A DNA stretch of 64,000 bases, taken from contig CANTUV010000033.1 in NCBI GenBank assembly GCA_947685225.1, positions 57,575,001-57,639,000 of the forward strand, written 5' to 3'. The notes under the pieces were generated by a model. The model did not search any database. It had not been told where the DNA came from and saw nothing but the letters and a program-made list of their open reading frames with translations. The stretch comes from Garcia nutans. Its lineage: Eukaryota > Streptophyta > Magnoliopsida > Malpighiales > Euphorbiaceae. Position numbers and translations under genes: made by a program. Position 1 is the stretch's first letter; every line of letters begins with the position of its first letter. Shown here piece after piece: positions 35,853-46,407 of this stretch.

Positions 35853-38206
35853 TGTAGCGAAAATCGCTATTTTTTCGCTCCTCGGACCGATTTAAGCAGG
35901 AATAAATGAGAAAATAAAATAACAATTGAGAAATTAAACAGAATAAAGACATAAAGATTTAACGTGGAAAACTCCCAAATGAAAAAAAAATTACGGCCGT
36001 TGCCTAAAGGAAAATATTTACTATGTAGAAAATTGTTACAACCACAAATATAAAATATTTTTCTATTCGACACTCAAAACATTCCGAATATTTATACTTC
36101 ACGAGCTTAATTCTAATATCTAATATAAAACACTTAATCAAAACTCCCTTATATAGAAAATTTCATCCCTTCCTTTTGCATCATTTCTCGATGTGAGATT
36201 GTTTAAGTTTTATATTTTATATTTTTCCTTTTTTTTTGTCAACAATGATGGCCAACAATCTTCACCTTGACAAAATGAAGAAAAATACAATATTATCTGT
36301 TACCGACAATCATAATTCTAATAACAAGAATTATCATACTCCACCATAAAAGAGTACACACACTTGAAATTATTTCACAAATTCTAGGAATTTTTCATTG
36401 GCCATGTCGAGATCCCGCTAATAGTTTATGGTGCAATCCTCCTGTTGACTTTTTCGAGAGTTCATTAGCCATTGACATAATTTTTTTCACCACGCACCTT
36501 GCATCAACTGTCAACCAATGCAGTGCGTATTTCAGTGGACCAGCTACCAATAATTCGTCCTCTTCCATAGCATCTCAACGGGTAGCAATCATGCCATGAG
36601 GACATACATCTCTCAACTACAGAGAGAACGCATCATCTTCTTCGCCACAGGAGATCACATTGGTAGCAACAACGTTAGAGCTTCTAGCCGAATCAGCTCC
36701 ACCGTTCTGGCAATCCTTTCTCACATGTCCAGTTTGACCACTACCCTAGCAGACAACATTTCTCTTTCCGGAGCTTTTATTCTTTTTCTTGCTACCGACA
36801 GACAAAACTGAATCTTCATATGTTTTATTTTTCATTTCATTCAATCTTCTCTCATCAGTAATTAACTTACTAACCACATCCGCATACATTACTTCCTTAC
36901 TACTATGTTTTAGAACAGGCTTCATGTGCTCATATTTCGAAGGAAGTGACAGGATGAGTCGGAGAGCTTTATCTTCATCTTCGGTTCTCACTCCAAGAGT
37001 TTCCAACTCAGAAACGATGCCGTTAAGGACACTCAGGTGATCTGATAGCCTTGTACCTTCCTCCATTTTCAACTTGTGAAATTGCTCTTTCAAATATAAC
37101 CTATTGGATATATTTTTTCCTTGGTACAATTCTTCCAATTTTTCCCACAGCTCCTTTGTTGTGGACAATCCAACCATATTAGCAAGAACATTTTTTGCTA
37201 GACACATGCGGATTTGACTTGCCGCCTTTAAATCTAGCTCACTTCATTCTTCGTTGCTAATTTTGAATTTTTCTGAGTCTCCACTTGTCGGTTTATCCTG
37301 CAAAACCTTATGCAATCCAGATTGGATCAACAAATCTTTGACTTGCACTTGCCACAGTGCAAAATTTATTCTCCCGTCAAATTTCTCAATATCAAATCTC
37401 ATCGTCGACATGCTTACTTTGTGCTAATAAAGGACTAGAAATAAACAATTACATCAGGTAAATTTTCAGGTAAGAGGAGGAGTCACAATGGTCTCACTTA
37501 AAATCCACTTGCCTTAGACTAAATTCGTGTCGTTTGACAGAATTTACCTAGAAATGTAATTATTTATCTCACCACCAATACTCAAGCACACCAAAGCAAA
37601 ATGGCTCCACCTTTTCCAAAGCTCCACCAGCTTAAAAACAAAAATAATTTTTTAACAAAAATCTTTTCTGATGTGGAAGATCAGACCAAGCTGCAACCAC
37701 ATAGCATACTAAGATTTTTGACAAAAATTATAACACCTAAGCTCTGATACCACTTGTTGGAAAAATCGCTATTTTCTCGCCTCTTGGACCGTCTTTAAGC
37801 AGGAATAAATAAGAAAATAAAATAACAATTAAGAAATTAAAGATAATAAAGACACAAAGATTTAACGTGGAAAACTCTCAAATGGAGAAAAATCACAGCC
37901 GTTGCCTAACGACAACCAAGAAAAATATTTACTATGTGGAAAATTGTTACAACCACAAATACAAAATATTTTTTTACCCGACACTCAAAACACTCCGAAT
38001 ATTTATACTTCAAGAGACTCCAAGAGCTCAACTCTAATCTCTAATATAAAACACTTGTTGTGTTTTGGTGTGTTTTGAAACCAAAACCTAAACTCCCTTA
38101 TATAGGAAATTTCATCCCTTCCTTTTGCATCATTTCCCGATGTGGGATTGTTTAAGTTTTATATTTTATATTTTTTCTTTCTTTTTGTCAACAACGATGG
38201 CTAACA
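35853..38206 (-). mobile_element. Gag-only copia-like LTR retrotransposon (TR-GAG type), minus strand
   Basis: LTRs lie at 35853-36257 (3' LTR) and 37755-38206 (5' LTR), beginning TGT and ending ACA, flanked by the exact duplication AATTG (35848-35852 and 38207-38211). Read on the minus strand, the primer-binding site GTGGTATCAGAGC follows the 5' LTR (about 37741-37753), and the purine tract 'aaggtgaagatt' precedes the 3' LTR (about 36258-36270). The 1.5-kb interior contains only a gag remnant: no protease, integrase, reverse transcriptase or RNase H. It must therefore have moved with enzymes supplied by another copia element. The LTRs differ by indels, so it is not very recent. Confidence 0.88.
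36710..37411 (-). pseudogene. Copia-type gag polyprotein, broken
   Basis: The frame begins at 37411 with 'MSTMRFDIEKFDGRINFALW', the usual copia gag start, and continues through the UBN2 gag domain ('KELWEKLEELYQGK', 'DHLSVLNGIVSELETLG', 'LPSKYEHM'). A zinc-knuckle region follows. There is an in-frame TGA after 'ISNEE' (about 37250) and a TAG at 36748-36746 inside the knuckle. The second knuckle Cys is replaced (GSGQTGHVRKDC), so it cannot make normal gag. It is the only coding remnant of the LTR element. Confidence 0.85.
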
Positions 38207-38211
38207 AATTG

Positions 38212-38821
38212 GATGGGACCAGGTTCGATGAAAGCCAAGAGCGTCAAACTTGCCATGCTTTGGAATTGTCAGATAATTTTCCCATTCAATAATTTTCCAG
38301 TTAAATTGGAGAAACATAATAATATATGTAATTTCGTTAACTTACTAGGATGGGATTCCTTACATGTAAATATTTACTTGAATGATCGACGCTCTTAATT
38401 CTTAACAAATTTGATTAATCTTTCTTCAATTCTCTATACATTGTTAACCGGCTCAAGGTTTCTCAGAAAGTTATTCAAATTCTGAATGTCAATGCTTCTT
38501 TTCTTAGATGCCAAGGCTGCTGATGATGTCATCATCAAGGCGATCTGTAGGTAGAGATCTGTTGGCATCTTTCGTGTCTAGCTAATCTAGGTATATTCCC
38601 AGGTACTACATTTTCACCGATCTGTGGATTTTTTTCTCTTTTTTTTTCCGAATTTGAAGAGATGAAGGTAAAATTTGTAGATAAACTATTGCTATACATG
38701 CAATTGCATTACGCTCTAGGATACCTCTAAAATCAATCGGAACATAAATCAATAAATACATTATTTGATAAAATCGCTGCTCCGAACTCGTTGTGGTATC
38801 TGAAATATTTGCCGTTCTGCG
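38212..38821. other. Unassigned sequence between the LTR element and the peptide-gene cluster
   Basis: Moderately AT-rich. A short frame near 38510-38555 reads 'AADDVIIKAICR' but has no start, partner exon or family match. Nothing else is supportable. Confidence 0.4.
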
Positions 38822-39038
38822 AAATACAAAATTTCGACCTTTCTGCTGCCTCTCGCTTAATTTGAATTTGAATTACCATCCAGTCTTTTAGTTTCGAGCT
38901 TTCTGCGACTGCAAGCTTCCAAGAGCTAAACCGAGATAGTTTGTTATGCTTAGCCCTTTTACTACTTTAAAACGCAAGCACGCTAACACTTTGTCGTTTT
39001 TTTTTGGCCAATCTAAAGCTTTGTCGTTTTATCCACAC
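38822..39038 (+). repeat. Segmental duplication block X, copy 1
   Basis: Shares with 43769-43949 the blocks 'aaatacaaaatttcgacctt', 'tttgaatttgaatyaccatc' (y = c/t), 'gctaaaccgaga/actaaaccgaca' and 'tgtcgttttatccaca'. It is a unique-looking piece duplicated together with the peptide gene. Confidence 0.8.
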
Positions 39039-39323
39039 ACACACATATGCATGCAATATTCTATGCAATTTTATTTAACTAATAATATAGTAACTCTAAA
39101 TCAAAATTGTCAAATACAACGGGATTCATTTGACCATATCTGTCTGTAATGAATTATGAATAAGAAGTAATAAATCTATAATCATATATAACAAAATAAG
39201 GAAATTAATCATAAAAGTGGAAAGTTTTTGATACGACATTAAAATTTAATTTAAAAAATATCATACTATGCATGCATGCATATATACCAGCTAGAATAAG
39301 ATTATATATACATCTTTCCATCA

Positions 39324-39495
39324 GTGGCAGAGCTTGCTCAGAAGAGGGGGCAAAAGGAGGAGATGGAAGGCTGAGGGGGCTGAGTCTTTACCTTTATTGC
39401 TCCGGCGGATAAAAACGATATCTTAAAAATATACGTTTGGAGGCCGGTAGGGAGGTCGTCAGCCCCTACCTAATCCCATCTAGTTCCGCCTCTGC
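39324..39495. mobile_element. 172-bp MITE in the promoter of peptide copy A
   Basis: Flanked by the 9-bp duplication TTTCCATCA (39315-39323 and 39496-39504). Peptide copy C has the uninterrupted site ('tttccatcaatatcttcatg' at about 43041), which proves the insertion. The ends read GTGGCAGAGC and CCGCCTCTGC and are only loosely inverted. The 9-bp duplication suggests a Mutator-like origin. It lies about 100 bp upstream of the start codon. Confidence 0.75.
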
Positions 39496-39527
39496 TTTCC
39501 ATCAATATCATTATGACATGACTTCCC

Positions 39528-39535
39528 TATAAATA
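39528..39535 (+). promoter_or_regulatory. TATA box shared by the peptide-gene cluster (copy A)
   Basis: TATAAATA lies about 65 bp before the start codon in a conserved promoter block ('catgacatgacttccctata') followed by 'aatTAAGGTACATAAGATA'. Equivalent sites occur in copy C (43073-43080, TATAAACA) and copy D (44615-44622, TATAAATA). Confidence 0.55.
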
Positions 39536-39592
39536 TATCTCTCAAGATTACAAACACAATTAAGGTACATAAGATATAAGCATATAACTAAA

Positions 39593-39975
39593 ATGAAGAG
39601 AACTTCATTCAACTTTGCTTTTTTTCTAGCCTCAATACTCATTCTGTCATGTAAGTTTCTCTATTATAATGGATTATTATTCTTATTAGCTATATATTTA
39701 CTTATTTTTGTTCTTCAATACCCATCATTGGTTTACTTTCTTTGTTACTTTGCCCAACATAATTAAAAGTGTTATTGCTTTGGAGACTCTAAGAATTCCA
39801 TATCTTAGATATGGGTAGTTTCTTTGCTTCTGAGTTTTTGGTTGTTTTCGAGTTCTCAATTTTATTATTTCAAACTCTCATATATTGATATTTTATGGTT
39901 TTCATTTAATAATAATTTAGGTGGTGCCGTCCACTTTCAAAAAAAAAAAAATAAAACCATCACTTTCAATATAAA

Positions 39976-40023
<48 letters not shown>

Positions 40024-40232
40024 GTTTTGTTGATGGGATTGAATCAAGAGAAACGGCAACAAAAGTGTAGGTTTCTTTTAAGAGGAATAAGAGTAACGAT
40101 GATATAGATTGTATTTTGGATGAAGACTGTGTTCAGAAATGCTCTCCTAAATGTAATCGTGTTTACTGCGCCGATGGAAGATGTCAATGTGAGAGTTATC
40201 TTCAATTAAAACTGCCCTGTCATCCTTGGTGA
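39593..40232 (+). pseudogene. Defensin-like secreted cysteine-rich peptide, copy A (stop codon)
   Basis: Exon 1 (39593-39650) encodes a hydrophobic signal peptide starting MKRTSFNFAF. Exon 2 would start at 40024, where the acceptor lies at the end of an (AT)n(GA)n microsatellite (about 39978-40023). The frame then carries an in-frame TAG at 40068-40070, next to a roughly 12-nt deletion relative to the sister copies. Downstream the cysteine domain is otherwise intact with spacing C-x5-C-x3-C-x3-C-x4-C-x4-C-x-C-x9-C. The CxxxC and CxC elements are those of the cysteine-stabilised alpha-beta (defensin-like) fold. It is probably a pseudogene. The promoter also carries a MITE. Confidence 0.75.
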
Positions 40233-40542
40233 AGATCTAAAATTGAATGTTAAGCCTTCCTTATTATATACAAAAATAAGAGGGTATTTAATCGATTATG
40301 ATTCAATAAAATTTTAACTTGATTGCAGTTTAAAAAATCAATCATGAGTTTATTGTAAACGAAATATGTAGTTATTGTTAAATAATATCCCAATATATCA
40401 ATATTGAATCTATCATACCAGAAAATATTTAGTTATTGTCAGACAGCGTTTCATTGTGTAGATGATTGTTCCTAAAAAGTTCATTAATCATAAAGTGCTG
40501 CATTTTAGTGCAAATTCCAATTATTTTCACAGGCTAGACTTA

Positions 40543-40870
40543 AAGTTATTATGTTTATGGGCCGAAATCTGATATTGCAAAAGCCCATTTGGCCCACATC
40601 AGAAGACCAGTACAATCTAAGAGTATATAAGAGAAAATCTACTCAGGTCGATTTCGCCTTCTATAGAGGCAGAGAGAGAGGAAGAGAAGTAACAGAGAGT
40701 TGCAGTGACAACTTACTTACACAGATGGTATCATCATATTGCAATAGCTTCGACGCTAACAAACCTGAGCTCGCCGGCAGTGAGATGAAGGCCACTGGTT
40801 ATCAGGTCGGCCACCAACTTGCCGAACGGTACAACCACCCCTATACTCCTAACTTTCATTTCATTTCTAT
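40543..40870 (+). pseudogene. Truncated duplicate of the Trs33/TRAPPC6 promoter and exon 1
   Basis: Matches the intact Trs33 gene from its promoter ('atgtttatgggcc', about 47637) through exon 1 and a few bases into intron 1 ('gccgaacggtacaaccaccc'). The exon-1 frame is still open and readable (e.g. 'MVSSYCNSFDANKPELAG'), but the start codon has been lost, the later exons are absent, and the next peptide-gene promoter begins at once. It was carried along in a segmental duplication with peptide copy A. Confidence 0.85.
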
Positions 40871-41132
40871 TTTTTAATGTGTATAATAGGTAATAAATCC
40901 ATAATTACATATAACAAAAATAAGGAAATAAGTCACAAAAATGGAAATTTTTTAATAGCACATTAAAATTTAATAATAAAAAATTACCATACTATATATA
41001 TGCTGAATTCCTGCTAGAATAAGATTATATATACATGTATTCATGGATATCTTCATGATATAATATAAATATAGCTCAAGTCTCTCAAGATCACAAAACA
41101 ATTAAGGTACATAAGATAAGCATATGACTAAA

Positions 41133-41511
41133 ATGAAGAGAACTTCATTCAACTTTGCTTTCTTGCCAGCCTCTATACTCATTTTGTCAAGTAAGTTTCT
41201 CTCTTATAACTAATTACTCTATTAGCTATTACTATTTTTTGTTCTTCAAGACCCGTTATTGGTATTTTTTTTTAATATGCATATATAGGTTTTGTTGATG
41301 GAATTGAATCAAGAGAAATGGCAACAGAGGTGAAGGTGGTGAGCCAAGAATTTCCATTTAAGAAGAATAAGAGTATTGATGGACAGAATGTTATATTGAT
41401 GAAGAATGTGTTGGCAAATGCTCTGCCAAATGTGAGAATGTTTCCTGCCTTAGAACGAAATGCCAATGTGAGATTTCTCTTCAAGTAATAGTGCCATGTG
41501 ATCCTTATTAG
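41133..41511 (+). pseudogene. Defensin-like secreted cysteine-rich peptide, copy B (frameshift)
   Basis: Exon 1 is 41133-41190 (signal peptide MKRTSFNFAFLPAS...) with a GTAAGT donor; exon 2 starts at 41289 after TATATAG. The propeptide part ('GIESREMATEVKVVSQEF') is open, but a 1-base deletion near 41383 shifts the frame just before the first cysteine. In the other frame the domain is complete, with exactly the spacing of copy A (5-3-3-4-4-1-9) and a stop at 41509-41511. It is either a pseudogene or the result of a sequencing error at that base. Confidence 0.75.
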
Positions 41512-42787
41512 CTTAGTTCAAGAGCTGAAATTGAATGTTAATCGTTTTTTTTTATTTTTATACAAAAATAATAATAAAACGCTATTTAATTGATTAAAAT
41601 TCAATAAAATTCTAGTTAATTGCAGTTTTAGAGGAATTTATCTTTATTTTATTGACTAAGAAAATATATATTTATCGTTAAATTATATTTCAATATATAT
41701 TGCATTTTCCTGTAAGTTATGGTTTGTAATTTGAAGAAAAATTTGAATTCAATGTCAAATTTGATTAAAACTCAAAATTAAAATAAATATAAATACATAT
41801 AATATAAGCTATTTTCACATTAGAAATTAATATTGAAAGCAATCTATTCAAACATTCGTTTTTAATTTAAATTAAAGCAATTTAAATTTAAACAATCACT
41901 AAACTTATTTAAAATTAGAAAATTGTAATATAACTTTTTAGTATATATAACTATACCTTGGATGAAATGTTTAAAAAATATACAATCAAATTGAAAATAA
42001 AAATAACAAAGTAAATTACAACAAATATTTAGGCATAATGTTCAATTTTATACGTATAATTATATCTACAAAATAAAAGTAAATATAAAGACATAAAATA
42101 TATATATTAGATAATAAAGTTATAGACACATATAATAAAATTATACATATATATAGTAAATGCAAAGAAATAATATCAATTTTAAAATCAATCTACTAAT
42201 ATCTTTGGCTGAAGTTTATTGGTGTAAATAACTTGACCCATGGAGGAAAATATTAACAACTCATCTCTTATACCAAAGTTTAGAATGATTTATATGGAAT
42301 TCTTAGATTTTCTTTTTATATACCTTGTAATTTTGATGATATTATAATTTAAAAATAATTATATTATGGAATAAAATGAAAAAAAAATAATAAACATTTT
42401 ATTATTATTTAGTTTAAATAATTAATTATTTATATATTAAGGAAAGTTAATTTATATATATGTATATATATATATTTTCAATTTTAAAGAATGAGTTTTA
42501 TTTTAGTTTAATATTTTCTTTTTTATTTCCTTTTCTTTTAATATGTAATAATGATAATTTTAATTTTCCTATTCTACTTGTATTTCTATATATTTATTAT
42601 GTGTTTGTATTTTTATATATTATTTATCACATATATATATTAAAAGTTAATAATTATATTGGCCTTTTTTTTAGTGGAGTTATATTGGCCTATTCAAAAA
42701 TTTAAAAATTAATTAATTGCAAACAATCCCTTTGTCTGTATTTATATTGGAAATGCATTGCCACAAGTTTCTTGTGACCCTTTTAAT

Positions 42788-42846
<59 letters not shown>

Positions 42847-42884
42847 ATACCACTCTTTCTCTACTTTCTTTTGATCATATATGC
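41512..42884. other. AT-rich spacer between peptide copies B and C, with hexanucleotide microsatellite
   Basis: No gene seen. It holds a (TACATA)n tract of about ten units at about 42786-42846 and AT-rich filler. Copy C's conserved promoter block starts at about 42885. Confidence 0.6.
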
Positions 42885-43128
42885 CTATAATGAATAAGAG
42901 GTAATAAATCCATAATCATGTATAACAAAATGAGGTGATAAATCATGAAAATGGAAAATTTTTTATAGGACATTAAAATTTAATAAAAAATATCTTTCTA
43001 TGCATGCTCGCACTCCAGCTAGAATAAGATTGTATGTATCTTTCCATCAATATCTTCATGACATAACTTCCCTATAAACATAGCACAAGTCTCTCAAGAT
43101 CACAAAACAATTAAGGTACATAACTAAA

Positions 43129-43474
43129 ATGAAGAGAACTTCAATCTACTTTGCTTTCTTGCCAGCCTCAATGTTCATTCTTTCATGTAAGTTTCGCTCT
43201 TATAGATTATTCTTACTAGCTATATGTATATAACTTACTTTTGTTCTTCAATACCCATTATTGGTTTAATATATGTACATACATTGGTTTTGTTGATGAA
43301 ATTGACTCGAGAGAAATGAGAACAAAAGTGAAGGTGGTGAGTCAAGATTTTCCATTTAGGAATAATAAAAGTACTGATGACGTTTATCATGTTCACCAAG
43401 AATATGTTCACAAATGCCCTGATAAATGTAAACGAGTTTGTTGTCTCGAAGTAATGAGATTTCTCTTCAACTAA
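43129..43474 (+). pseudogene. Defensin-like secreted cysteine-rich peptide, copy C (degenerate)
   Basis: Exon 1 (43129-43186) encodes an intact signal peptide starting MKRTSIYFAF. At the exon-2 boundary (43287) the sister copies have TATAG; here it is ACATTG, so the splice acceptor is lost. In the mature part the first two cysteines are replaced (His and Tyr positions in 'VYHVHQEYVHKC'), and a deletion after 'CCLE' removes the CxC end. This is the most decayed of the four copies. Confidence 0.75.
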
Positions 43475-43768
43475 TGGTGCCCTGCAATTCTTAGTTGAAG
43501 TTATCTAAAATGGAATGTTAAACCTTTCTTGTTATTATACAAAAAAAAGAGGATATTTAATTGATTATGATTCAATAAAATTCTAGCTGATTGCAGTTTA
43601 TAAGGAATTAATCGTAATTTTATTTTTATATGTATTTATCTTTAAATTATATTTTGGTGTGCAGGTAATTGTATTTTCCTATTAATTATCATCATTTGTA
43701 ATTTATAAATAGTAATTTAATCAATTTGAAAAGAGTTCATCAATAACAAAAGGGATTATATTTCTGCT

Positions 43769-43949
43769 AAATACAAAATTTCGACCTTTCTTCTATCTCT
43801 CGCCTCCTTGTTACCCTCTCATTTGAATTTGAATCACCATCCAGTCTTCACAAGTTTGCAAGAACTAAACCGACATCGTCATCTATTATGCGCAGCCTTT
43901 TTACCAACTTGAATACGCAAGCATGCTAAAACTGTCGTTTTATCCACAT
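43769..43949 (+). repeat. Segmental duplication block X, copy 2
   Basis: The second copy of the 38822-39038 block, again located 5' of a peptide gene (copy D). Confidence 0.8.
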
Positions 43950-43969
43950 ATAATCATGTGATGTGTCGT

Positions 43970-44240
43970 AGTGAAAATGTGCCAGCAAGAACCCACGTAA
44001 TCATAGCTGACAAGGAAGCTGTCAGCCAAGTGGGTACAATTACCACGTGGCATAGTTCGTGTTTGCCGTGTGGCGTAAGAGGCCATATTATCTTAAAGCA
44101 GAGTCGTAGCCATTTGAGGTTATGTGAATAATGTGACCCGTAATCTAGGTGTCATTAGCAATCCTCATGAAAACTGCAATTGTCAGCTACATTATCTGTA
44201 CAGCCACGTGAATTTTGTTTGCCAAGTCATAATGTTATTC
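43970..44240 (+). promoter_or_regulatory. G-box-rich segment upstream of peptide copy D
   Basis: A less AT-rich patch holding ACGTG cores: CCACGTGG (about 44042-44049), CCACGTGA (about 44203-44210) and CCCACGTAA (about 43993), with related GTGTGG/CCGTGTGGC words. CACGTG boxes are classic binding sites of bHLH/bZIP factors. The segment has no counterpart in front of copies A-C. Whether it acts on copy D is inference. Confidence 0.4.
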
Positions 44241-44707
44241 CTTTAATTTTCTTTTGTATAACCATAGATATCTCATAATTTACTGAATCATGATTAATTT
44301 TATTCACACCAGACAATTCATAGGGTGTTCTTTTAATTTTCTCTCTTTCTCATAATCCACCATTATTACCTCTATATATTATATCATTCTTTTTTTTACT
44401 TTCATTATTTGATCATATGATCTGTCAATAATGATAATAATAGGTAATAAATCCATAATAAAGTATAATAAAATAAAGAAATAAATCACGACAATGGAAA
44501 GTTTTGAATAGGACATTAAAATTTAATTAAAAATTAAATATCATCCTATACGTGCATGCTAGAATAAGATTTTATATACATCTATTCAATAAAACCTTCA
44601 TGACATGACTTTTCTATAAATATAGGTCGAGTTTCTCATGATCACAAAACAATTAAGGTGCGTAATATAATAAGCATACTGCATATATTAATATATAGAC
44701 AGATAAA

Positions 44708-44796
44708 ATGAGGAGAACTTCATTCAACTTTGCTTTCTTGCTAGCCTCAATACTCATTCTTTCATGTAAGTTTCTCTCTTATGGATTATTCTTATT

Positions 44797-44840
<44 letters not shown>

Positions 44841-45133
44841 GTTACTTATTTTTGTTCTTCAATACCCATTATTATAGTTTTTTTTTTCTCGTTTTGATGT
44901 ATATAGGTTTTATTAATGGGATTGAATCAAGAGAAGCGACAATAGAGGTGAAGGTGATGAGCCAAGAATTTTCATTTAAGAGGAACAAAAGTATTGATGG
45001 CGTAGATTGTCAAGATGATAAAGAGTGTGTTGAGAAATGTACTGATAAATGTAAGTGTGCTTATTGTTCTAATGGAAAATATCAGTGTGAAGTATTACTT
45101 CCTTGCAGTCCTTTGTTAAAGGTCTCAAATTAA
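44708..45133 (+). CDS. Defensin-like secreted cysteine-rich peptide, copy D (intact)
   Basis: Two exons, 44708-44765 and 44907-45133, give 94 residues. Residues 1 to about 20 are a signal peptide (MRRTSFNFAFLLAS...) in its own exon, with a phase-1 intron cutting the codon of the cysteine that ends the hydrophobic core. A propeptide-like stretch ('GIESREATIEVKVMSQEF') follows, then the cysteine domain. Compared with copies A and B it has gained a Cys in the fourth loop ('KCKCAYC') and lost the first Cys of the CxC pair ('KYQCE'), keeping eight in all but changing the pairing pattern. It is likely secreted; defence or signalling roles are typical of such peptides, but the exact function is unknown. 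A TATA box lies at 44615-44622, and a Tourist-like MITE sits 62 bp after the stop. Confidence 0.72.
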
Positions 45134-45195
45134 ATGTTAAACCTTTCTTATTATTATTATTATTATTATTATTATAAAAAATAAGAGAGTATTTA

Positions 45196-45863
45196 GAGGG
45201 TGTTTCTCAATACTGGAACTTTTCAGCTTATTGTGAATAAGTATTTTTTAGATTATAATCAGATTAAAAATAAACAGTTAAGTGTTTCTATAAATTAGTT
45301 AATAATCAGCTGATAATCAGTTAAGTGTTTCTGTAAAATCAGCTCATAATCAGTTTTTAATTGCAGAAACTGTCAAAATGACCAAACTGTCCCTGAGTTT
45401 ATTTATTGTATAGAAATAATTTTTTAAATGTCAATTCAAAATTTATTTTGCAATAATAATAATAATAATAATAATAATTTAATAATAATAATAATATTGG
45501 TATTATCAATAAATTATACAAATAAAAAATTATCATGTAAATATTACCAAATTAATTAGAATCCTAAAAATATTAATTAGAATTCTAAAAATAAAAGAAT
45601 TTTGATGGGAACTAAAGTATATAGGATAGGCAAATTTGGAATATTGAATATTAGGTAGGAATAATATGGTCTTTTACTTGGTCAAAATTGCTTAAAAAAT
45701 AAGTGCTTAAAAAAAGTTGCAAAACTTAACTTTTAAAAAACTGATTAAAATCAGATTATAATCTACTATTTAAGTTTTCAGAAACACATAAATAAACAAC
45801 TTATAATCTAAAAACTGCTTATAATCACTTTTGACCAGCTTTTAAGTTTTGAGAAACACCCTC
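45196..45863. mobile_element. Tourist-like (PIF/Harbinger) MITE in the 3' flank of peptide copy D
   Basis: Ends GAGGGTGTTTCTCAA and, inverted, TTGAGAAACACCCTC; the inverted similarity extends further inward ('tttttagattataa'). The 3-bp duplication TTA (45193-45195, 45864-45866) is the PIF/Harbinger target. The uninterrupted site exists behind copies A and C ('gtatttaatcgatta', 'atatttaattgatta'). A (AAT)n tract lies inside at about 45455-45498. Length is 668 bp, with no coding. Confidence 0.88.
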
Positions 45864-46194
45864 TTAATTGACTGTGATTCAATAAAATTTTAATTGATTA
45901 CAATTAAGAGAGAATCAATTTCAAATTTATTGACAAATACTTAATTTGTATTTACTATTATACTATATCTCAATGTGTAATCGATTGTATTTTCCTATCA
46001 TTTGTTACTTTAATCAATTTATGAAGAGTTCAATAATCACAAAATTTATTAATAAAAGAATATATATATTTATTATAAGACTGTCTCAATGTGTAATGAA
46101 CTGCACTTTCCAACAAGTTGCCGCTTTAACCAATTTATAAAGAGTTCATTAATTATAAAATGCTATACGCTTTCGGTGCAACACTAATTATTTT

Positions 46195-46395
46195 GGGAAA
46201 TTTACAAGAATAATAAAAACAAGAAAAATTTATAAAAATGCCACGTAAACAAAAAAAATTTAAAAACTGAATACACGTTGAGTAAATTTTTAATATATGT
46301 CATAAAATATAATAAAAAAAATAAAAAAAAATAGTATCTTTGTAGCTAAAATAATAAAAATGAAATTTTAAAAAAATATATTTCATGAATCTCCC
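46195..46395. mobile_element. 201-bp Mutator-like MITE
   Basis: The direct repeat AATTATTTT (46186-46194 and 46396-46404, 9 bp) brackets ends GGGAAATTTA and, inverted, GGGAGATTCA. The paralogous segment after copy A reads 'ccaattattttcacagg' (about 40517-40533) without the insert, so the insertion is proven by comparison within the window. Confidence 0.82.
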
Positions 46396-46407
46396 AATTA
46401 TTTTCAG

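Noticed and set aside
36596..37040. Plus-strand open frames inside the LTR element
   Set aside because: They are antisense to the gag remnant, which is clearly the coding strand by homology.
43241..43474. Treating peptide copy C's second exon as a functional gene with its own start codon
   Set aside because: The upstream ATG lies in the intron and gives no signal peptide; the true exon 1 is at 43129 and the acceptor is lost.
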